Assembly (NCBI RefSeq): GCF_005239225.2
Contig: NC_133293.1
Span: 11,872,333 to 11,936,332, forward strand
Reading direction: 5' to 3'
Length of the DNA stretch: 64,000 nucleotides
DNA from: Populus alba
Lineage: Eukaryota; Streptophyta; Magnoliopsida; Malpighiales; Salicaceae
Shown here: positions 47,851-60,481 of the stretch, piece after piece
Position numbering within the stretch: the first letter of the stretch is position 1
How the letters are laid out: every line of letters begins with the position of its first letter
Translations under genes and position numbers: made by a program
The notes under the pieces: model-generated
Told to the model about the DNA's origin: nothing
What the model saw: only the letters and a program-made list of their open reading frames with translations
The model's database searches: none

Positions 47851-50232
47851 ATGGCTCCCTTCTTTCTCTTCTTTGCTTTCCTTCTGCTATCAAATCCTTC
47901 ACCATCAACATCCCAACGACAACAAAACATGACATCTTTCTCCTCCTCAGACTCTCCATGGCTTCCGATGCAAAATAAAATCCTCCTTTCTCCCAACTCC
48001 ACCTTCGCTGCCGGCTTTTACCCTGTGGACAATTCTTCAAACCACTTCAATTTCTCAATTTGGTATTACAAATTGCCAGGAAGCATCACTACTACTGTGT
48101 GGTCTGCTAATAAGCACGATTCTCCACTCTCTACCAATGCTTCTCTTGTTATCACAGCGACTCGCGAGCTACGTTTAACCGATTCTTCAAGCAGATCAAA
48201 CTTGTGGCCTGGCGCCCCTAAGTCAACGAATTCTAACTCAACCAGACTTGTTTTAAATGAAGACGGGAGTCTTGTCTATGACGAGTGGAAGAGTTTTAAT
48301 TTTCCTACTGATACTTTCTTGCCCGACCAGGCTATAAATGGTACTGAACTTGTCTCACAAAATGGTAAGTTCAGGTTCTTGAATTCTTCTTCTTTGTCTT
48401 TCAATTACTCTGATAATTACTGGACCACCGATAACGTGTTTACACAACTAAAAAGCGATGGGAGTGTGAATCAAGGAAATGGTGTTTCAATCATTTCTGC
48501 TGATTTCGGGGTTGCCAGGATGCGGAGGTTGACTCTTGACAATGATGGAAATCTAAGGATTTACAGTTATGATGAAAGCCTTGGCCAATGGTTTATTGCT
48601 TGGCAAGCACTGCAAGAATCGTGTAGAGTTCACGGGCTTTGTGGGCCTAATGCTATCTGCTTGACAGACGGCTCAAATTCCATGTCCTGCGTGTGCCCCC
48701 CTGGATTCAGGCAAAGTTCTACAAGTCGAGATGCATGTGAGAGAAAAAGGAAACTCACTGGCAACACCAAGTTTGTTCAGCTTGATTATGTCAATTTCAC
48801 TGGTGGATCAAATCAGACAAGTCTCAATGTCAGAAATCTAACAACTTGTAGAGCAAACTGCTTGGCTCGTCCTAATTGTCTTGGTTTTATGTTCAAGTAT
48901 GACGGTCAAGGTTACTGTGTGCTTCAGCTTGACAGACTATTATACGGGTACTGGTCTCCAGGGACTGAAGTTGTCATGTTCTTGCGTGTGGATAGTTCTG
49001 AAACAGATGAAACAAATTTCACTGGTATGACTCGTGTGCTGGACACCACATGTCCTGTTCGTATAAGCCTCCCTTTCCCTCCTCAAGAATCCAACACCAC
49101 AACCAGAAACATTGCAATAATATGTACGTTATTTGCCGCGGAGCTGATTTCCGGGATTCTTTTCTTTTGGGCTTTTTTGAAGAAATACATCAAGTATAGA
49201 GACATGGCTCAGACTCTAGGCCTTGAATTCCTGCCTGCTGGTGGACCTAAAAGGTTCACATATGCAGAGCTCAAAGCAGCAACAAATGACTTCTCCAATG
49301 CTATAGGAAAAGGTGGATTTGGTGAAGTTTACAGGGGAGAGCTGCCTGATAAACGAATTGTTGCAGTCAAGTGCCTGAAACATGTCACCGGAGGGGATGC
49401 TGAGTTCTGGGCAGAGGTTACAATTATTGCTAGGATGCACCATCTTAATCTGGTCAGGCTTTGGGGCTTTTGTGCGGAGAAAGGCCAAAGGATTCTAGTT
49501 TATGAGTATGTGCCTAATGGTTCTCTTGACAGGTACCTGTTCCCTGCGGGTCGGGTTGCATCTCCAGGGACCGAGGTTGAGATGGGTCTGGTGGCTACTG
49601 AGGGGCGCAGACCGATGCTTGATTGGGGGATCCGATATAGGATTGCACTTGGTGTAGCTAGAGCAATCGCATACTTGCATGAAGAGTGTTTGGAGTGGGT
49701 GTTGCATTGTGATATTAAGCCGGAAAATATACTCCTAGGTGATGATTTTTGCCCAAAGATCTCAGATTTTGGGTTGGCCAAGTTGAGGAAAAAAGAAGAT
49801 ATGGTGAGCATGTCTCGAATCAGGGGTACTCGCGGGTACATGGCACCAGAATGGATTAAGAGCGATCCAATCACTCCCAAGGCTGATGTCTACAGTTTCG
49901 GGATGGTGTTGCTAGAGGTCGTAACTGGGTCTAGAAATTTCGAGACGCAAGGTTCTTTGATGGACAGTGAGGATTGGTATTTTCCTAGGTGGGCATTTGA
50001 CAAAGTGTTCAAGGAAATGAAGGTAGAGGACATTCTGGACCGACAGATTAAGCACTGTTATGATGGCAGAGTGCATTTTGATTTGGTAGATAGGATGGTG
50101 AAGACAGCAATGTGGTGCCTTCAGGACAGGCCAGACATGAGGCCGTCAATGGGAAAGGTTGCTAAGATGCTCGAAGGAACCGTGGAAATCACTGAACCAA
50201 CGAAGCCTACCATCTTCTTCCTAGAAGATTAG
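47851..50232 (+). CDS. G-type lectin S-domain receptor-like Ser/Thr kinase
   Basis: Single-pass membrane receptor kinase with an S-locus-type ectodomain; ligand unknown. Starting from the ATG at 47851 gives 793 residues with a clean signal peptide (MAPFFLFFAFLLLSNP). An in-frame ATG 57 bases upstream would add a Lys/Asn-rich 19-residue extension ahead of it and is less likely. Order: B-lectin domain (about 30-165), EGF-like Cys-rich segment from Cys258 (CRVHGLCGPNAIC), PAN-like Cys domain (about 305-395), transmembrane helix about 421-443, then the kinase. Kinase landmarks are GKGGFGEVYRG, Lys507, H619-C620-D621 and Asp639-Phe-Gly. The HCD in place of HRD makes it a non-RD kinase, common among immune-type receptors. 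There is no intron, usual for this class. No truncation is seen. The closest Arabidopsis relatives are probably the SD-2-like kinases such as At1g34300; this is from memory. Confidence 0.95.
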   Translation: MAPFFLFFAFLLLSNPSPSTSQRQQNMTSFSSSDSPWLPMQNKILLSPNSTFAAGFYPVDNSSNHFNFSIWYYKLPGSITTTVWSANKHDSPLSTNASLVITATRELRLTDSSSRSNLWPGAPKSTNSNSTRLVLNEDGSLVYDEWKSFNFPTDTFLPDQAINGTELVSQNGKFRFLNSSSLSFNYSDNYWTTDNVFTQLKSDGSVNQGNGVSIISADFGVARMRRLTLDNDGNLRIYSYDESLGQWFIAWQALQESCRVHGLCGPNAICLTDGSNSMSCVCPPGFRQSSTSRDACERKRKLTGNTKFVQLDYVNFTGGSNQTSLNVRNLTTCRANCLARPNCLGFMFKYDGQGYCVLQLDRLLYGYWSPGTEVVMFLRVDSSETDETNFTGMTRVLDTTCPVRISLPFPPQESNTTTRNIAIICTLFAAELISGILFFWAFLKKYIKYRDMAQTLGLEFLPAGGPKRFTYAELKAATNDFSNAIGKGGFGEVYRGELPDKRIVAVKCLKHVTGGDAEFWAEVTIIARMHHLNLVRLWGFCAEKGQRILVYEYVPNGSLDRYLFPAGRVASPGTEVEMGLVATEGRRPMLDWGIRYRIALGVARAIAYLHEECLEWVLHCDIKPENILLGDDFCPKISDFGLAKLRKKEDMVSMSRIRGTRGYMAPEWIKSDPITPKADVYSFGMVLLEVVTGSRNFETQGSLMDSEDWYFPRWAFDKVFKEMKVEDILDRQIKHCYDGRVHFDLVDRMVKTAMWCLQDRPDMRPSMGKVAKMLEGTVEITEPTKPTIFFLED

Positions 50233-50943
50233 TGTATTAGTGATTGATCCAAGCTTCTGATTCTGTCAATGCGGTTTATATCTGTCTTCTTTGCTCTGTG
50301 TTCTAGTTGTGCATAGTAGTTATAAAGTAGTAATGCCGTACGACTATTAAGCAGTCCAGGCTGATGTACAGGATAACAGGCCTTCACATCTGTAATTTGT
50401 ATCCTTTTCCCTTTTCCCTCTGGCTTTCATCAAGCTTCTGTGATGACGGGCATGGAGAATTATGCCTCTTTCTGGATTCGTATAGATGAGTAGAAATTGC
50501 AGAAGGTGAATAGTCGGTTTGGTTTCTTTTGTTTGGCCAACAAAATACTACCTGGTAAATGAGAAACAGTGAAGGGAGAACAAGAAAGCTAGGCTGTAGA
50601 GTTATTTCTGGCCTCGTGAATAATTTCCTTCACAGATTGAAGGGAAAGATTAGGAAGGACTCTAGACAGAACCAATTAAACATGTCATACTTTCTTCTTG
50701 GTAGTGTTGTTATACGTTTCATTTATGATTACTGGACGATAATGATTAAAAATGTAATGCTCATCAATAAGCTCAATAATATTTATTATGAAATATACTT
50801 AGATGGGTTTCTTTATAACTGATTTTTAGCTTATGTTATCTAATATTTCAAGATTATATTTTGATTTTCATTGGTTATGCATCCAAAATATTGCATTATA
50901 AATTTCTTCATACATGTTCTATGTGTATCTATTTGTTTTTGTG

Positions 50944-51105
50944 TTTCAAAAGTATTTATAAAAATATTTAATTTTTTTTATTTTTTATTGTTTCATTTAA
51001 TATTTTTAAATTATTTTAATGTATTATATCAAAAAATAAATTTTTAAAAATATAAAAATTTATTTTAACATATTATTAAATAAAAAAATATTTTAATAAT
51101 CAACC
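50944..51105. mobile_element. Abundant AT-rich MITE copy
   Basis: It opens with 'tttcaaaagtatttataaaa' and carries the core 'aaattattttaatgtattat', ending 'aataatcaaccaaatcc'. The layout matches 24313-24522. Confidence 0.5.
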
Positions 51106-51464
51106 AAATCCACAGTCCCAGAAGATTATCCTTCCTGATCATTCTTCTTGGAACCGTAGCAAACAAAAACGAGGCCCTGCAATATTTGAAAAGTCTCTTG
51201 GCTGTTTCGTGATTTATTATTTCAATTAGGGATATCCGTGTAATTACGCTTACAGGAGTGCTACAAGTGCAATTATGGTAGACGATAAAAAGGGCAAAAA
51301 AGAAGAAAATTGAAACGTGTCACTACAGTATTCGTTAGGGCGTCGTCACTCTTCCATTGCCCTGCAAGCACGTGCCTTGCAACATGGCTAACCGTGAATT
51401 ACAGCTCAGAAAACGGAAATGACACTTCGATAGTATTTCCAGCCTGTCTGACAGTGATTTAGAT

Positions 51465-51830
51465 ATTATTTTTTTTAAAATATTTTTTATTTAAAAAAAT
51501 ATTAAAATAATATATTTTTTTTTTAAGTTCATTAAAAAATATTTAAAAATTATTAATTTAAAGATAAAACAATTCTAAATTCTTAAAAAAATTGAATTGC
51601 AAGCTAAACGGGACCTTTTATGTTGCCATTGGTATTGTTTTTAAAAAATATACAAGCAGTGCAGATATTATTTTTTAAAATATATTATATATATATTTTT
51701 AATATTTTTACTTTAAAATCATTTAAAAACACTTAAAAAATTTATTAATTTAATGTTTTTTAAAGTAAAAAATAATTAAAAAAATATTTTGAAAAGCACA
51801 TTATAAACGTAAAAACAAACATTTATTTAA
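51465..51830. mobile_element. Two adjacent AT-rich MITE copies
   Basis: One copy covers about 51465-51620, ending 'ttgaattgcaagctaaacgg'. A second covers about 51625-51830, with 'ttgccattggtattgttttt' at the start and 'ttttgaaaagcacattataa' near the end. They are head-to-tail and interrupted only by a few bases. Confidence 0.5.
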
Positions 51831-52623
51831 CTTATTTTTTAGGTATTTTGCATTGATTTTAATATATTTTTAATTTTGTTTTAAAAGCTAACTAACTTGC
51901 ATTACCGAACATATATTTTAACCATTAAATTCATTGAAATGATAAATTGAGGATCTTTTGAAAAAAAGAAAGAGTAACTGCTCGTACTGTTGGATGAAAA
52001 TTTTATATAAATTATTTATTATATAATATTGTTCATAAATTAATTAATCCGCATCATTATCGAAACAATTATAACAATACAGATACGATAACAACTTTTA
52101 TTTTTCCTAAGAAAATGTACCCGTGAAGCTGGCTAGAAATCTTACATAGATAGTACCTGCTCATACATTTCATTCCCGGAAAAGCACAGATTCATCTCTA
52201 CTCAATCGAAATCAAGCTTAGAATACACGTGAGGTAGTGCTAATTTGAGGTAAATCGTCACTATGTCGTTGAAAAGTTTCACTTTCTACGACTTCTGAGT
52301 TTTTGAAAATAATTTTCTTTATTTTTAAGATTAACATATACAAATAATTATGAAACACTGATCATTTTCAAGTGAACATACTCTTAAAAACATATAAAAA
52401 CAAAAGCTATCTCTATTCGAGGCACTCACTAATTAATTAACAGAGTTGTCAAACGTAAAAAAACAAACCAAACCAAACCTCATAAAAATAAACAAACAGC
52501 AATCCCTTTGCGCAAAATAAAAATAAAAATATGACACTTGTGTGTGTATACATATATAACATAAATTAAACACAAAAGTTCTGAATTCCTTATAATACAA
52601 AAACCGACGATAAAGAAAGGACC

Positions 52624-52641
52624 TCTCTCTCTCTCTCTCAC
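52624..52641 (+). repeat. (CT)n tract in the POD1 leader
   Basis: About eight CT units end 18 bases before the ATG. Pyrimidine patches of this kind are common near plant transcription starts and in leaders. Confidence 0.8.
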
Positions 52642-52658
52642 ACCGGGAGTAACTCTTG

Positions 52659-55600
52659 ATGGCTTGGAGATCCTCAGGCAGAAAGCTGTCCTTCGAGATT
52701 CTAAACCATAGCAGTTCCCATGAAGAAAAAGAAGACCAATATCTTGTCAATTACCAAACAGATCCAGTGGAGAAACCCTACCGAAAAAAGAAGAAACACA
52801 AGCGCAAACACAAGCCTCTCCATCCCGCAATCCACGAAGATTCAATCACCCATTCCTATTCAGTTGTCCACAATTCGCATCACACAGACAACGGAAACAT
52901 CCAAAACAGTTATATAGTTGGCGGCGGCGGGAGCGTGGTTTGTAGTACGGTGAGTGAAGCAGGGGCGGAGATTCAGCGAGTGTACGGGAACGGGGAGTTG
53001 AGGCAGAGGAATGTCAATTTTGCTGGTGGAGTGGAGACTGCAGTGGAGGAAAATGCGTCGGAGGAGAGTGGAGTGGAGGAGAAGCAGCGGAGAAGTGAAC
53101 CACCGAATGGAAGTGTTGTTACGAAGTTGGAGACGGCGGAATCATTGGATTGGAATAAACTCATGGCTGACGATCCTAATTGTAAGTTCAATCAATCTTA
53201 TTTATTCTCTTTCTGGAATTTATTGCTATTAATTTTTTTTTTTGGTTTTGTGCTGCATTTGCCTGTCAGATCTCTTTTCGATGGAGAAGTCACCGGTGAA
53301 GTACTTTATGGACGAAATGAATAAAGGAATTTCGTTGAGGAGCACAACTACTCTTGGGAGTGAGAAAGAAAGGGAGAGAGTATATGATACCATTTTTCGC
53401 TTGCCATGGAGATGTGAACTGGTAATCCTGATTGGCTTTACGCAAGCCATTGTTTGCGCTTCGGTTCATTTTGTTGCGAATTAGTTTTTCCTTGCAGTTG
53501 CATCATGCTTAATTAATGCAACTATGTTGTTGCAGCTTATCGATGTTGGCTTCTTTGTATGCCTGGATTCGTTTCTATCACTGTTAACTATTATGCCAAC
53601 TAAGATTCTGATGATCCTCTGGAGGTTTCGGAGTGCCAGGTTAGTCCTGGTTTCATACATTCACTGTAAACATGCCTGAATGCTTCCCGCACGCAGAGAG
53701 ACGAATGCTTGATTTAGCTGATTACACATTGACTATTCTCTCAACAATTTATCAATTGTTGATTTGAATGATGATGTTTTTTTTCTTGCCAATCCCATTT
53801 GCCTGTATCATTTACCTGGGTCTGCAATATAATCAATATTTTTATGAATGAAATATACAAAACAATGCAATCCCATGCACAAGCTAAATAATACTCTCAA
53901 AAGAAAGAAAAGTTTCGAATCTTTGATGTGCATGTTATCACAAAAGACAAACAAGAAGGATTTAAATCATAAAAATACAATTCAAGCACATGCTTCTTCG
54001 CATGAAATATTAGTGTTCGTTATTGGTACAAAAAATTGGTGTTGGTTTTCTAACAAGTTAAAAGGTGATTATCACGTATCACAGTTAAGAGTCAGAGTTA
54101 GGTCCACAAGCTCACTGCTGATAGCAGTTTAGCTGTTTAATAACTACTTCTGTTCTCTTGAAATTGAAAAATATTTTGCTCAACCCAGCTAACATGTGCT
54201 TCAGGCATAATTGTTTCTCTGTCTGTGAATGCTGTAGACAGGAGGTAACTTGTAATAATTACAAAATAACCTAATCATGCTTGTGGCAGGCAGTTCAAGA
54301 AGCCTTCTGCAGCAGAGCTTTCTGATATTGGCTGCTTTATTGTGTTGGCTTCTGGTGTTGTACTTTTGGGACAAATAGGTACTGAAGAATATATTGTGAT
54401 ATACATGATTGCAATATTAACTGGTCCGTGGACGAATAATGTGACTACTGAATTAGAGTTAGAATTTATCATGCCTGTGTTACAGGATTTTGGCATTGAA
54501 AGTATCATTTCCTTTATTTTATTTTATATTTTATTCCTGCTGCCTCAGATATCAGCTTAATATATCACATGATTCGTGGCCAAGGAACAATCAAACTCTA
54601 TGTGGTTTACAATGTTTTGGAGGTGAGAATAAACTAAACTAACCTGAGAATTCGTAACTGTTCATATTTTTGAGTCACTTGTGGAGATTAATGTTGGTGT
54701 CCTTGAAGTAGATTAATGTATAACTGAAAAGTATATTCTTGCTTGATTTGGAAATGCAGCTTGATAAATGGAATACATTTTTCTTCTCTTAGGATTTGCT
54801 AGTGCTGTTGTCAACATGTTGTTTATGTGATGCAGCCTGCTCTTTCAAAAAGATTAAAAAAAAAAAACATTTTAAAAGACTTTTGGATCAGAGTATGAGC
54901 TCTAGTGGGGGTGGATTTAGAGCTCGAATGCTGGGTGGGCCAAACAGAAACATCTTTGTTTTATAGTGGCTATTATCTAAAAGGAAAGTGCCTGAAATTT
55001 TTCCAACATTCTACAGCATAAGAAGCTTTCTTGATATTTGAAGCCCCATGTGACCTGTCCCTGACTCCTAGCAGAATTACAATGGTGGAATTGAAACCAG
55101 TGTCAATATTGAAATTCAGGAGCAGTTTTTTAACCAACTCCTGAATTTTTTCATTGGTTTTTGTTTTATTTGTTATTCATGTTTTGGCCGTGGATAAATT
55201 TGGGATGTCAATGGTTTTATAGACTTTTTATCCATAACCATATCTTCTTCTGTCCCAGATTAGTCATATCACCATATCTCAATGGAATTGTGTTTTACCA
55301 TTGGATGAGAAGTGTTCCTTTAACATTACTTTTGGAGTAATGTGTCCTGAATTGGTTTCAATAATTTGTCTGGAATCATGGAAACTTATTTTTTATCTTC
55401 AATACAGATATTTGATAAACTGTGTCAGAGCTTTGGTGGAGATGTACTGCAGGCTCTATTCAATTCTTCAGAAGGGCTTGCAAATTGTTCATCAGAAAAT
55501 ATGAGATTCTGGATTTTGAGATTTATCTCTGATCAAGTTTTAGCTATGGCTTTTTCAAATATCCTTTTTCTTGATTTTGTCTATTTATTCATTTTTGTTT

Positions 55601-58285
55601 TTTGGTTTAACAATGGCTTGGATATATTTTCCAGAAAAAGAAAAGTCCACTGACATGCTGAGCTTTCTCTTTGGCTCCTTGACTATTCGTACTTCTTCAT
55701 TCTTTCATTTTATTAGCTCAGGCAATTACTTTATCAACTTGTATCGTTGCTCACAATAATGCTTTGCTGGCTTTGCTGGTATCCAATAACTTTGCTGAGA
55801 TAAAAAGCAATGTCTTCAAACGTTTCAGCAAAGATAACATTCACAGTTTGGTGTACTCTGGTGAGTTTGCTTATTTGTACTTCTCTATTTATGGTCCTTA
55901 ATGGTTAATGAAACTGTGTCATCTTTGACTAGTTAACAAGCTTGCTGTCAATTTTAGATATTAAATGTGATGATTTATTGGCTTGATATCAGACTTGGTC
56001 TTTGATGATGCCTATTTTCCCTGCAAGTTAAAAGCTGATACATTGAGAATGAGTTGTTTGGAGACATGCATCATCAATTATGTTTGTATTGAGAAGTTTT
56101 TGGACCAGCATTTAAATCCATGATCCTACATTTGCATTTGATGTTTAGGTTTTGTTTTCTGTTCAATTTTGAAGTTCATGTTGTCTCATATAAATTTTGT
56201 TGTTTGATTGCTAACTGCCAGATTCCATAGAGAGATTCCACATTTCAGCATTCTTATCAGCTGTTTTAGCTCAAAATATACTGGAGGCTGAGGGTCCTTG
56301 GTTTGAGAGTTTTCTTCTTGTAAGTAAACCAGAAGAGATTCTGTGCACTCTGTGCTTTAAAGGGAAGAATTTTATAATGGATTCTTCCGGGCTTATTTGT
56401 TGCACTTATTATATCTTCTTTGAACTCTGCAGAATGCGCTCATGGTTTTTTTCTGTGAAATGTTAATTGATATCATAAAGCATTCATTCCTCGCCAAATT
56501 CAATGACATGAAGCCTATTGTATACTCTGAATTTCTTGAAGAGCTTTGCAACCAGGTATTTAATTTATATATTGCTGCCTTATTCCTCTGCCCTTCTAAT
56601 AAGTTATTTATGGATTTAAGAGTTGTGCTTATGTAGAAAGCCACGCACTTTAACTTTATTCATTTGTGTCAATTATTCCACCTGAAGTATCAATTGAAGC
56701 AATCTGTTGCTAAACTATGCTGGTCTGTTAAATCATTCCTTCTATTAACTTCATTCAGTAATTGCAAACATAATTCTTATATTATTGCTTATAATTTTTA
56801 ACCACTTCAGGTGAAGGAAATGCCAAATACCATTTCACTAGTTTTGGTCATTATCTGTCCCATGCTTCATGACTAGGTGATCTACATTACAGTCGAGATT
56901 ATTGAAATGTATGTGAAGAGTCCATGCTCTGTGAGTTTATAAACTATCCTGTAAACTATCTAAAGGGAAAACAGGCAAAAATTCTTAAGCACCATTATCA
57001 CCATGCTTTTTCCTTTTGTTGCCCATCTCCCCCATACTTTCTTTGCCACATCGGTTTTTACTAAATTTCCTGTGATATTCATGGTTTTACTTTGAAATGT
57101 GGATTTTAGTATTTAAAACTTAAATTTGGGATGTGGGTTTTGAGCAAAATCCAAATGGATAGTCATGGAGTGGAATGAAGTTGGAGATCTTGATGGATAA
57201 TGTTGTTGGATTTCCTCAAGGAGATATGGATCCAGCTGTGAATGTTTGGTAACGTTGATCATCATAACCCCTAAATCTGGAGGAAACATTATTCAGGAAT
57301 TTCCTGAATTGTTTGAAGAATGATTTGTTTTGAAGTCACTGAGATTCTGGCAGGGTTAAACTTTAGTCCTTGCACTCAAATCAAAACAATAGCCCCAATA
57401 GATGTGCTGGAGTGGGAAATAAAATACATAAGCACTAAATTCTTAGTTCATTATAAAATGTCATTTAGTTTTGGTTCAGTTTACGAAGCACTTAAAGTTC
57501 TTGCACTTGAACTTTAGGGTGTTAACTTCTGTTTTCTCATTATTCTCGGATTTCTGTTTGTGTTGTAAACTTGAACTTGGTGATTTATTAGTTTCTTTTG
57601 TTTTGCTACAGACACTGAACATTCAAACAGAGAATACAGACAGTAGAAAGAGAACTCTTACATTCATTCCTTTGGCTCCAGCATGTGTGGTAAGCACCTG
57701 TAAATACTTTTGCACTTGTAGCTGCTGTTATGGGCACTCCATAGGTTACCCCCCTCTATACAAGGAGCTGACATTCTTGAAATGCCTTTGATAATGAAGG
57801 CTTTTAATAATATTTAGTAGGGCCTTATGATTTCTGGGTTTGAATGGAAGGGCCTTATTTAACAGAACAAGATATTCTGCATTCAAAATACGAACAGTCA
57901 ATGGCTTTTCACTAAATCCTCTAATTGTGCTACTAAATGAGAATATTCCTGCTTCGTGAAATTCTACTTCTTGTCAACAATATGAGAATCCAAAATGGTT
58001 TTCTTTATTGTGTTTAATCTATTTGTTGATTTGAGGCTGAAGATTTTAGGTGTAAGGGATTTATCCTCTGGGTTTCAGGTTATCCGAGTGCTGACTCCAG
58101 TATATTCTGCTCACCTCCCCCCCAGTCCCCTTCCGTGGAGGCTTTTTTGGATCCTTTTCTTGTCTGCCTTGACCTATGTTATGCTCACAAGCCTGAAGGT
58201 GATGGTTGGCATGGGCCTCCAAAAGCATGCCAGTTGGTACGTCGAAAGGTGCCGGAGGAGGAAAAAACGGATTCACAATGATTAA
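52659..58285 (+). CDS. POD1: TAPT1-family membrane protein, POLLEN DEFECTIVE IN GUIDANCE 1 homologue
   Basis: Multi-pass membrane protein of the TAPT1 family. Arabidopsis POD1 is an ER protein needed for pollen-tube guidance and embryo patterning. Eleven coding exons: 52659-53181, 53270-53421, 53536-53639, 54290-54378, 54549-54622, 55408-55558, 55693-55860, 56222-56319, 56433-56555, 57612-57689 and 58079-58285, giving 588 residues. The N-terminal 175 residues are polar and basic (RKKKKHKRKHK). The TAPT1 domain starts near SPVKYFMDEMNKG and includes VAHNNALLALLVSNNFAEIK and KHSFLAKFNDMK, which closely match the human TAPT1 pattern. The tail is basic (RCRRRKKRIHND). Intron 6 is an AT-AC U12-type intron; the rest are GT-AG. 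No ATG precedes 52659 in frame nearby. The gene looks intact. Confidence 0.93.
55559..55692 (+). other. U12-type AT-AC intron in POD1
   Basis: The 5' splice site reads ATATCCTT exactly. The branch site TCCTTGAC (55676-55683) matches the U12 consensus UCCUURAC. The intron ends in AC at 55691-55692, ten bases after the branch adenosine. Joining the exons restores the frame through SILHSFILLAQAITL, which aligns with the animal TAPT1 helix. No GT-AG pair gives that product. The intron is 134 bases long. Confidence 0.92.
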
Positions 58286-59937
58286 TTCTGATAAAAGAAA
58301 CAGATCTCATTACACACACATAAAGATTTAATGAGGTTTTACATCACATGGATGGAGAAGGCTTCCATTGGCAACAGATGGAGGCGGTTGGTTCCAGTTG
58401 CTGGAAATGTGACCGTGAATTAAATCTCCGGGAGAGGGATTAAGTAGCAACAGCCGCCCGCTTTTTCGGTTCAATTTCAACTTTCACAAGGGTCTTTCCT
58501 ACAATTTTGTCTAGAAGAAACATCGAGTGGGTTATACGAAATATTACAAAGGATCAGCATTACACTAAATTTATTGAATATCCAGTAATTAAAAGAAGAA
58601 AAGAAATTCGTTTCGTCTGTTTTCCATTTTCATTGGTATCTTTAGTTGTAGGATTATTGACCTCTCTTTTTATTCCAAAAAAACTCCTTAATTTGCTGCA
58701 TTTATCCTCCACAAAGATGGCTTGCCCTATCAGGTGTTGAGGTTTGCAACCTGGATTCTCCCCTACGAAAACGAACACGTTTTGTCCATTACAAATCACG
58801 AAGCATGCCACTTACCACTTGCTTATCCCAATTGGATGGAGTCTGGGAGGAGCTAGGGTTTCTTCCCTCTCTTTTCTTTTTTATGTAAATTGGAAATCTC
58901 TCAAAGAGTAGACCAACTGAATCAACCTCTTAGGACCCCGAAAAGTAAAATTCCATGAACTAGAACTTTAGATGTTGGTATATATACTAAATAGATTCTC
59001 TATGGCCTCCTTTTACGTGTATGAATTTGAATATTATAAGCGTGTACAACGCATGCATCTCTATAATATTGTATGTGCTTTTGTGGTTAGCATGATTATT
59101 TGATATTTTTATATGTACTCATGAGCTTCTGTAGCATATTAAAGTTTAAAAAATAATTATCATTTTATATTATTTGAATTTGCAGTGTAATAAATTTTCT
59201 AAAAATAAGAAGAAAGAAAGAAAGTAATTGGGTAATTGATTTAACTAGTCATTCTGTATAATTTATTAATTCGACCGTCTAAGTGATTTTTTATGCTAAA
59301 GCCAAGAGGGATTTTATGATTTTCAGGCTATATTTAATGTCATTTATTAGTTATCTAAACTCACTTTATAAAAATAAATAGATATAATTAGAAGAGATAA
59401 ATACAAGATGAGAATATTTTTTTTTTATTTTTTGATAAATCATATATTTTATTCTCTTAATCACTAATTATATCTTAGCACCGTAAAACTTTTCTAGAAT
59501 CAATGGGATTAAAACCGAATTGACTGAAGCTTCGATTCATTAGAATTCAAGTTCCGTTCGATTTCTATAAAATTTCTCTCAAACCAATGTATTGACTTTG
59601 CAGGGTGGGAAAAGGAGATATACAGCGAGATTTCTGTGGAAAACAATGTGATTTCTTCTAAGGATCTAATATGGGGTGATAAATAATAGTAGGCAAAAAC
59701 GATAATAATAAATACAAGCTGTCGACTGCCTTTTCTATCGGAAAAAACTTAACAAATCGCTAACCATCAATTTTATTTTTTTAATTTTCCTTTCTAATTT
59801 TATTATCAATCACAGATAAATCCAGACTTAACCAATTTCGGAGCAAATATAGGGAATTCCTTTATTTATACATTTTCTCATATAAATTACCTTTACACAG
59901 GAAGACCAACCCACGTTACATTTTTCCATATATGGGT

Positions 59938-60125
59938 AGTATAATAATTGCTTTTCAAAATATTTTTTTATTTAAAAATATATAAAAATAATATATTTTT
60001 TTATTTTTTAAAATTTATTTTTTATATTAGTATATAAAAACAATAAAAAATATCAAAAATATTAATTTTAAACAATGTTTTTTAATTTTTTTTGGGTAAA
60101 ACTTCTACACAAAAAACAAACAAGT
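59938..60125. mobile_element. Abundant AT-rich MITE copy
   Basis: It opens 'gtataataattgcttttcaa' and closes 'cttctacacaaaaaacaaac', with the family core between. The layout is the same as the copy at 13857-14042. Confidence 0.55.
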
Positions 60126-60339
60126 CTTCAAGGTAGTCCCTGTAGTTTATTCTCTCTTTTCTCACAATTCAAAGGGCAATATAAGCATTCACCATTCCAT
60201 GATTGATGGTAAATAATTGGCTTGCAGTTTGGAAAGTGCTGACTTATTGGATAAAATAAAAGTGAGGCTAAAGAAAACCCGATCTCTTTTTGTCAAGCGC
60301 CAGGGATTTCTTTTTCACCCCTGACAGTCTTTTAATTAT

Positions 60340-60391
60340 TATGTAATTTAACGATTATTTTTTTTAAATTTTTTTATTTAAAAATATATTA

Positions 60392-60481
<90 letters not shown>

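Larger units (their letters stand above)
50233..52658. other. Intergenic region between lectin-receptor and POD1 genes
   Basis: About 300 bases of probable 3' untranslated sequence are followed by repeat DNA with three MITE copies. An 87-codon frame at 50559-50822 is unrecognised. From about 52430 the sequence becomes the probable promoter and leader of the downstream gene, ending in a CT tract. Confidence 0.6.

Noticed and set aside
55366..55653. 95-codon frame reading through the end of POD1 exon 6
   Set aside because: The frame continues past the ATATCCTT site into sequence with no similarity to TAPT1 proteins, while AT-AC splicing gives a perfect family match. The read-through is intron sequence.
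58507..58740. 77-codon frame with a hydrophobic stretch as an organelle-derived or small membrane-protein gene
   Set aside because: I could not match it to any plastid or mitochondrial gene, and it lies where the POD1 3' untranslated region is expected.
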